This document shows, piece by piece, positions 61,305-64,000 of a stretch of 64,000 nt of DNA (positions are counted from its first letter, which is position 1; every line of letters begins with the position of its first letter). Under the pieces are notes generated by a model. The model ran no database searches, was not told the origin of the DNA, and was given only the letters and a program-made list of their open reading frames with translations. The stretch covers positions 186,001 to 250,000 of the forward strand of contig NZ_WLYS01000003.1 of the NCBI RefSeq assembly GCF_011316935.1, written 5' to 3'. A program made the translations under genes and the position numbers. This stretch comes from Sphingobacterium chungjuense. GTDB taxonomy: Bacteria > Bacteroidota > Bacteroidia > Sphingobacteriales > Sphingobacteriaceae.

Positions 61305-63280
61305 TAATTCTCTTGTGAGATCAATACTTCAGCTTGTTGCGCTTGAATAATTTGATTATAAAACTCTTTTAAATAATGATACTCATCGGCAGAATAGATT
61401 GCTTTATTGAATGCAAGCAGCTGATTTACCGCTAAAGTTCGGTCTGCTATTTCACTTTGCAAAAAATATCGACCACCCTTATCAGGTAACGCAATAGCTA
61501 AATCTTTCGGTCGTTCTGTTACTGCAAATTGCTCTGGCAGGGTAAGCTTTATAGTCACTCTTTCTTCACTTGCAGCACCTAGATCTACAGGGAAATTTCT
61601 TTCATTCAATTTAAATGGATTCTTTTTAACACCATTGATAAAGAAGGGATTAAAATGACGAATGGCATTTTCTGGATCTTGCGCTGCAAACTCTACTTCG
61701 TAGACTTCACTTAATGATCTTTCCACACTGTCAACATAGTTTATTTTGAAATTTTTAATTTTGATGTTAACCATTCGTTCGGCTAGCTGATCCACGTAGT
61801 CATCTAAAGAGGAAGCGCTCGCGATTGCTTTCCGTTTATTCAGCGCATCATAACCGTTTAAATAGGTGATTAACTTTGCGGTAATTTTTCCATCAGCATG
61901 CATTTCGCCAATTAAACTATAGGTGGACAAACTTTTTTTACCGGCTGTTAGGTCAATCCAATAAGAAGGTTTTTTGAGATGAACGACGCGACCTTGATCG
62001 TTAATACATCGTAATGGCAACAGGCCAAATGGCAGCAATGGATCAGTGGCATCCAACAAATAATTTTCTGTTCCGATATTGAGCTTCGCAATGACATAAT
62101 TAAAATCACTCATAACTGGATAAAGCTTATTTGGAATAGGATTGTCTCTGGTCGATAGGATCACCGCCTCCACATCCAAATCGGCAGCAGAAAGTGCCGA
62201 AATAAGCGCAAAATTAATATCAGCCACATTGCCAGATCGTTTTTCTATTACCTCCTTGACGCTGGTTTCGCTGTACTTGCCATAGTAATTATTCCATTTT
62301 ACTTGTTTTTTTATATAATCAAAAATGGCTTTAGCTTTCTCTAGTTCATCTGTTTTTCCTTGAATAAGATCAGGGACAATGTATTTAAAAACATCTTTCC
62401 GCTTCATCTGTCCACCAAACTCCTTATTATTAGCTAACTCTCTATCAACATCTTTCCAATTTTGAGTATATTTTTTTGTTGTACCATTAAATAAAACAAC
62501 GTCAGAAAGCTCAAAATGTGCCGCAGATATATAATTGCTTGGCGAGATCATATATTCTTCTTCCACAAAAGCAGGTACATCTTTCAACGTGTAGGTCAAT
62601 TTGGAGCAATCTAGGTCTTTGCCAGCGACACGTAGACAGTCTTTGGCTAATTCTGCTTTGTTTTCAGTAAGCTTCAAATATCCTCTCAAAGATACGTTGT
62701 ACGTATAGTTTCCAGGTATAAATGCTACATAAGTACTATTTAGCTTCGGATACTCACCTTGAAAATTCCAACTTTTGAAATTAAATAAATAAGGACTTTC
62801 GATCGTATATTCGTACTCAATGATGGAGTTATCTTTAATGTTTGGTAAGGTAAATTTGGTTAAGACTTGATATTTAGATTTATCTTCCGTGAATATTGCT
62901 TTATTGGTCATTATGGTTTCTTCCAATTTACCATTTTCAAGGTTAAAGGTCGCTGCCTTTATTTCGGAGACACGCTCTTTTTCATCATATGCATCTCCGT
63001 TTTTATGCAATGGAATTAAGATGTTTGCAGCACTAAACCCTTCTTTATTAAAAATCTTTATACGAGCATGGTATTTGTGCCTCAACTTCATCGTTCCAGT
63101 TTCCGATTCGTAAGAAAGGCGTGTAGTACCGTATTCATTCAAAAAAACGGCATTAGCATTACTATCGATCTTATTTCTATCGAAATGTATATCATCGTAG
63201 GTAGGTTTGCCAAAATCGAAGTCTTGCGAAACAGCCCACAAAGGAAGCAATAAAAGGGCAACTATGACACTTTTACACAT
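61304..63280 (-). CDS. Exported DUF3857/transglutaminase-like protein, apparent dead enzyme
   Basis: A 658-residue exported protein (signal peptide ending AVSQD) with the same plan as its downstream neighbour: DUF3857 domain (about 50-260), transglutaminase-like domain (about 300-420) and beta-rich C-terminus. The nucleophile position reads RSGNVADINFAL, with Val352 in place of Cys. The His position reads DFNYVIAKL, with Asn394/Tyr395 in place of His. The Asp-containing LLDATDPLLPFGLLP is kept. It should therefore be catalytically inactive, perhaps a binding or scaffold partner. It is the first gene of the TAATG-coupled pair. Confidence 0.85.
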   Translation of the reverse strand: MCKSVIVALLLLPLWAVSQDFDFGKPTYDDIHFDRNKIDSNANAVFLNEYGTTRLSYESETGTMKLRHKYHARIKIFNKEGFSAANILIPLHKNGDAYDEKERVSEIKAATFNLENGKLEETIMTNKAIFTEDKSKYQVLTKFTLPNIKDNSIIEYEYTIESPYLFNFKSWNFQGEYPKLNSTYVAFIPGNYTYNVSLRGYLKLTENKAELAKDCLRVAGKDLDCSKLTYTLKDVPAFVEEEYMISPSNYISAAHFELSDVVLFNGTTKKYTQNWKDVDRELANNKEFGGQMKRKDVFKYIVPDLIQGKTDELEKAKAIFDYIKKQVKWNNYYGKYSETSVKEVIEKRSGNVADINFALISALSAADLDVEAVILSTRDNPIPNKLYPVMSDFNYVIAKLNIGTENYLLDATDPLLPFGLLPLRCINDQGRVVHLKKPSYWIDLTAGKKSLSTYSLIGEMHADGKITAKLITYLNGYDALNKRKAIASASSLDDYVDQLAERMVNIKIKNFKINYVDSVERSLSEVYEVEFAAQDPENAIRHFNPFFINGVKKNPFKLNERNFPVDLGAASEERVTIKLTLPEQFAVTERPKDLAIALPDKGGRYFLQSEIADRTLAVNQLLAFNKAIYSADEYHYLKEFYNQIIQAQQAEVLISQEN

Positions 63281-63638
63281 ATAAAGAATTTCAGGTTAAT
63301 ATTGATGCAATAATAATCAACTTGTTTTAGTATTGGATTTATTATTGGAAAAATATTTTATTCTCCTAGAGAATATCGAATTAGCATAAATTCAGCTTTG
63401 TGTTAAAATCCTATTTGATTACCAAATGATAAACGATCACACGCTGTAAATCCCTACTTAACTCCGAAAAAAATGCTAACTTACAACTGCAAAAACTTCG
63501 AAATATCACTTTGATGGCTTGAACAAGCGACTATATGATTTTAAAGAAATATTCTTATTCGCACTCTCCTTTTTCAAGTACGCAGTCGTAGTTTTTCTGG
63601 AGATTCTTAGATAGCAAGTGAAAAATACGATACAACAC
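63281..63638. other. 358-bp intergenic region between divergent DUF3857 and ABC ATPase genes
   Basis: No gene is seen here. The last ~65 bases (about 63575-63638) appear to be a degraded copy of the 3' end of the DUF5687 gene: AAGTAYGC, TGGA and AAGTGAA occur in the same order as at 59300-59341. This suits a direct repeat that once spanned the permease-ATPase junction. The rest is AT-rich. I found no convincing promoter boxes; TAGTTTTT at 63590-63597 is a weak candidate for the ATPase. Confidence 0.45.
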
Positions 63639-64000
63639 ATGATTGACATTATTGATATAAGCAAAACATACAACGGTCAGACGGTTTTGCAAATCCCAAC
63701 TTTACAGATTCACCAAGGAGATTGCATAGGTTTGGTAGGCAATAATGGCGCAGGAAAAACAACGTTGTTCAGCATCTTGCTAGATCTTATTCCTGTCACC
63801 ACTGGTTCTGTCCTACATCAGGGATTGCCTGCTTCGGAATCCGACGAATGGAAAAGTTGGACTACTGCTTTTTTGGACGAAAGTTTCTTGATTGGTTACC
63901 TCACGCCAGAAGAATTTTTGTATTTCATTGCTGAAGTACGCCAAGTGAAACATAATCAAGTGGATTTCTTATTGGAGCGTTACCAAGATTTTTTTCAAGG
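63639..64000 (+). CDS. ABC transporter ATP-binding protein, N-terminal part (runs off window)
   Basis: The first 120 codons of an ABC ATPase; it continues beyond the window. Start MIDIIDISKTYNGQTVLQI is typical, and Walker A GNNGAGKTTLFSIL lies at about residues 36-49, followed by a Q-loop region with AFLDESFLIGYLTPEEFLYFIAEV. It is probably the partner of the DUF5687 permease, whose gene now lies 4.3 kb upstream on the same strand. The 44 bases from 63654 are repeated in decayed form right after that permease gene. Confidence 0.9.
   Translation, partial: MIDIIDISKTYNGQTVLQIPTLQIHQGDCIGLVGNNGAGKTTLFSILLDLIPVTTGSVLHQGLPASESDEWKSWTTAFLDESFLIGYLTPEEFLYFIAEVRQVKHNQVDFLLERYQDFFQ

Noticed and set aside
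1..64000. tRNA, rRNA, insertion sequences, prophage or integrase
   Set aside because: I looked for cloverleaf arms, transposase/integrase motifs and long repeats and saw none.

Overview
The window comes from a chromosome of a Bacteroidota bacterium, most likely family Sphingobacteriaceae (Sphingobacterium-like). I base this on the gene families (futalosine-route menaquinone enzymes, DUF5687 permease, DUF6438 lipoprotein, paired DUF3857/transglutaminase proteins, S9 dipeptidyl peptidase, hybrid kinases), the moderate-to-low G+C, and repeated matches to the Bacteroidota -7 promoter element TAnnTTTG upstream of genes. I see no prophage, insertion sequence, CRISPR array, rRNA or tRNA. It looks like ordinary core chromosome with a few accessory spots.

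Layout. 1-5.6 kb: end of coaA, an MscS channel, a DPP IV-like peptidase and a DnaQ/GIY-YIG nuclease fusion. 5.7-12.7 kb: an acyl-CoA dehydrogenase and a FadB-like protein face a prpBCD methylcitrate-cycle operon, so acyl-CoA oxidation sits next to propionyl-CoA disposal. 13-21.5 kb: an orphan sigma region-4-like protein, then a seven-gene minus-strand signalling operon (two histidine kinases, three response regulators, CheR, CheB) with no chemoreceptor. 21.7-28.3 kb: acidic protein, porin, lipoprotein, secreted Ntn hydrolase and small membrane proteins. 28.4-31.6 kb: pdxH-nuoC-nuoD-ispE. 31.7-34.2 kb: yqgE, a sugar dehydrogenase and DUF423. 34.2-36.8 kb: mqnE, a phosphatase and mqnA. 36.9-42.7 kb: a transglutaminase-like protein, an MsbA-like exporter, an aminotransferase with tyrA, and rplU-rpmA. 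42.8-56 kb: the satD/DUF3307 pair behind a 28-bp repeat array, PPK2, an esterase, sbcDC, a polysaccharide deacetylase, ychF, accA and small proteins. 56-64 kb: GH3 protein, DUF5687 permease, two DUF3857 proteins, and the start of an ABC ATPase.

The observations I rate highest are four. A degenerate copy of the ABC ATPase 5' end lies right after the DUF5687 gene, implying that the two DUF3857 genes interrupted an old permease-ATPase operon. An in-phase 28-bp tandem array of TTATCA/TGATAA sites covers the satD control region. A perfect 18-bp inverted repeat brackets the rplU core promoter. The FadB-like hydratase domain has lost a catalytic glutamate and an oxyanion-hole glycine. Family names are from memory of conserved motifs; no database search was run.
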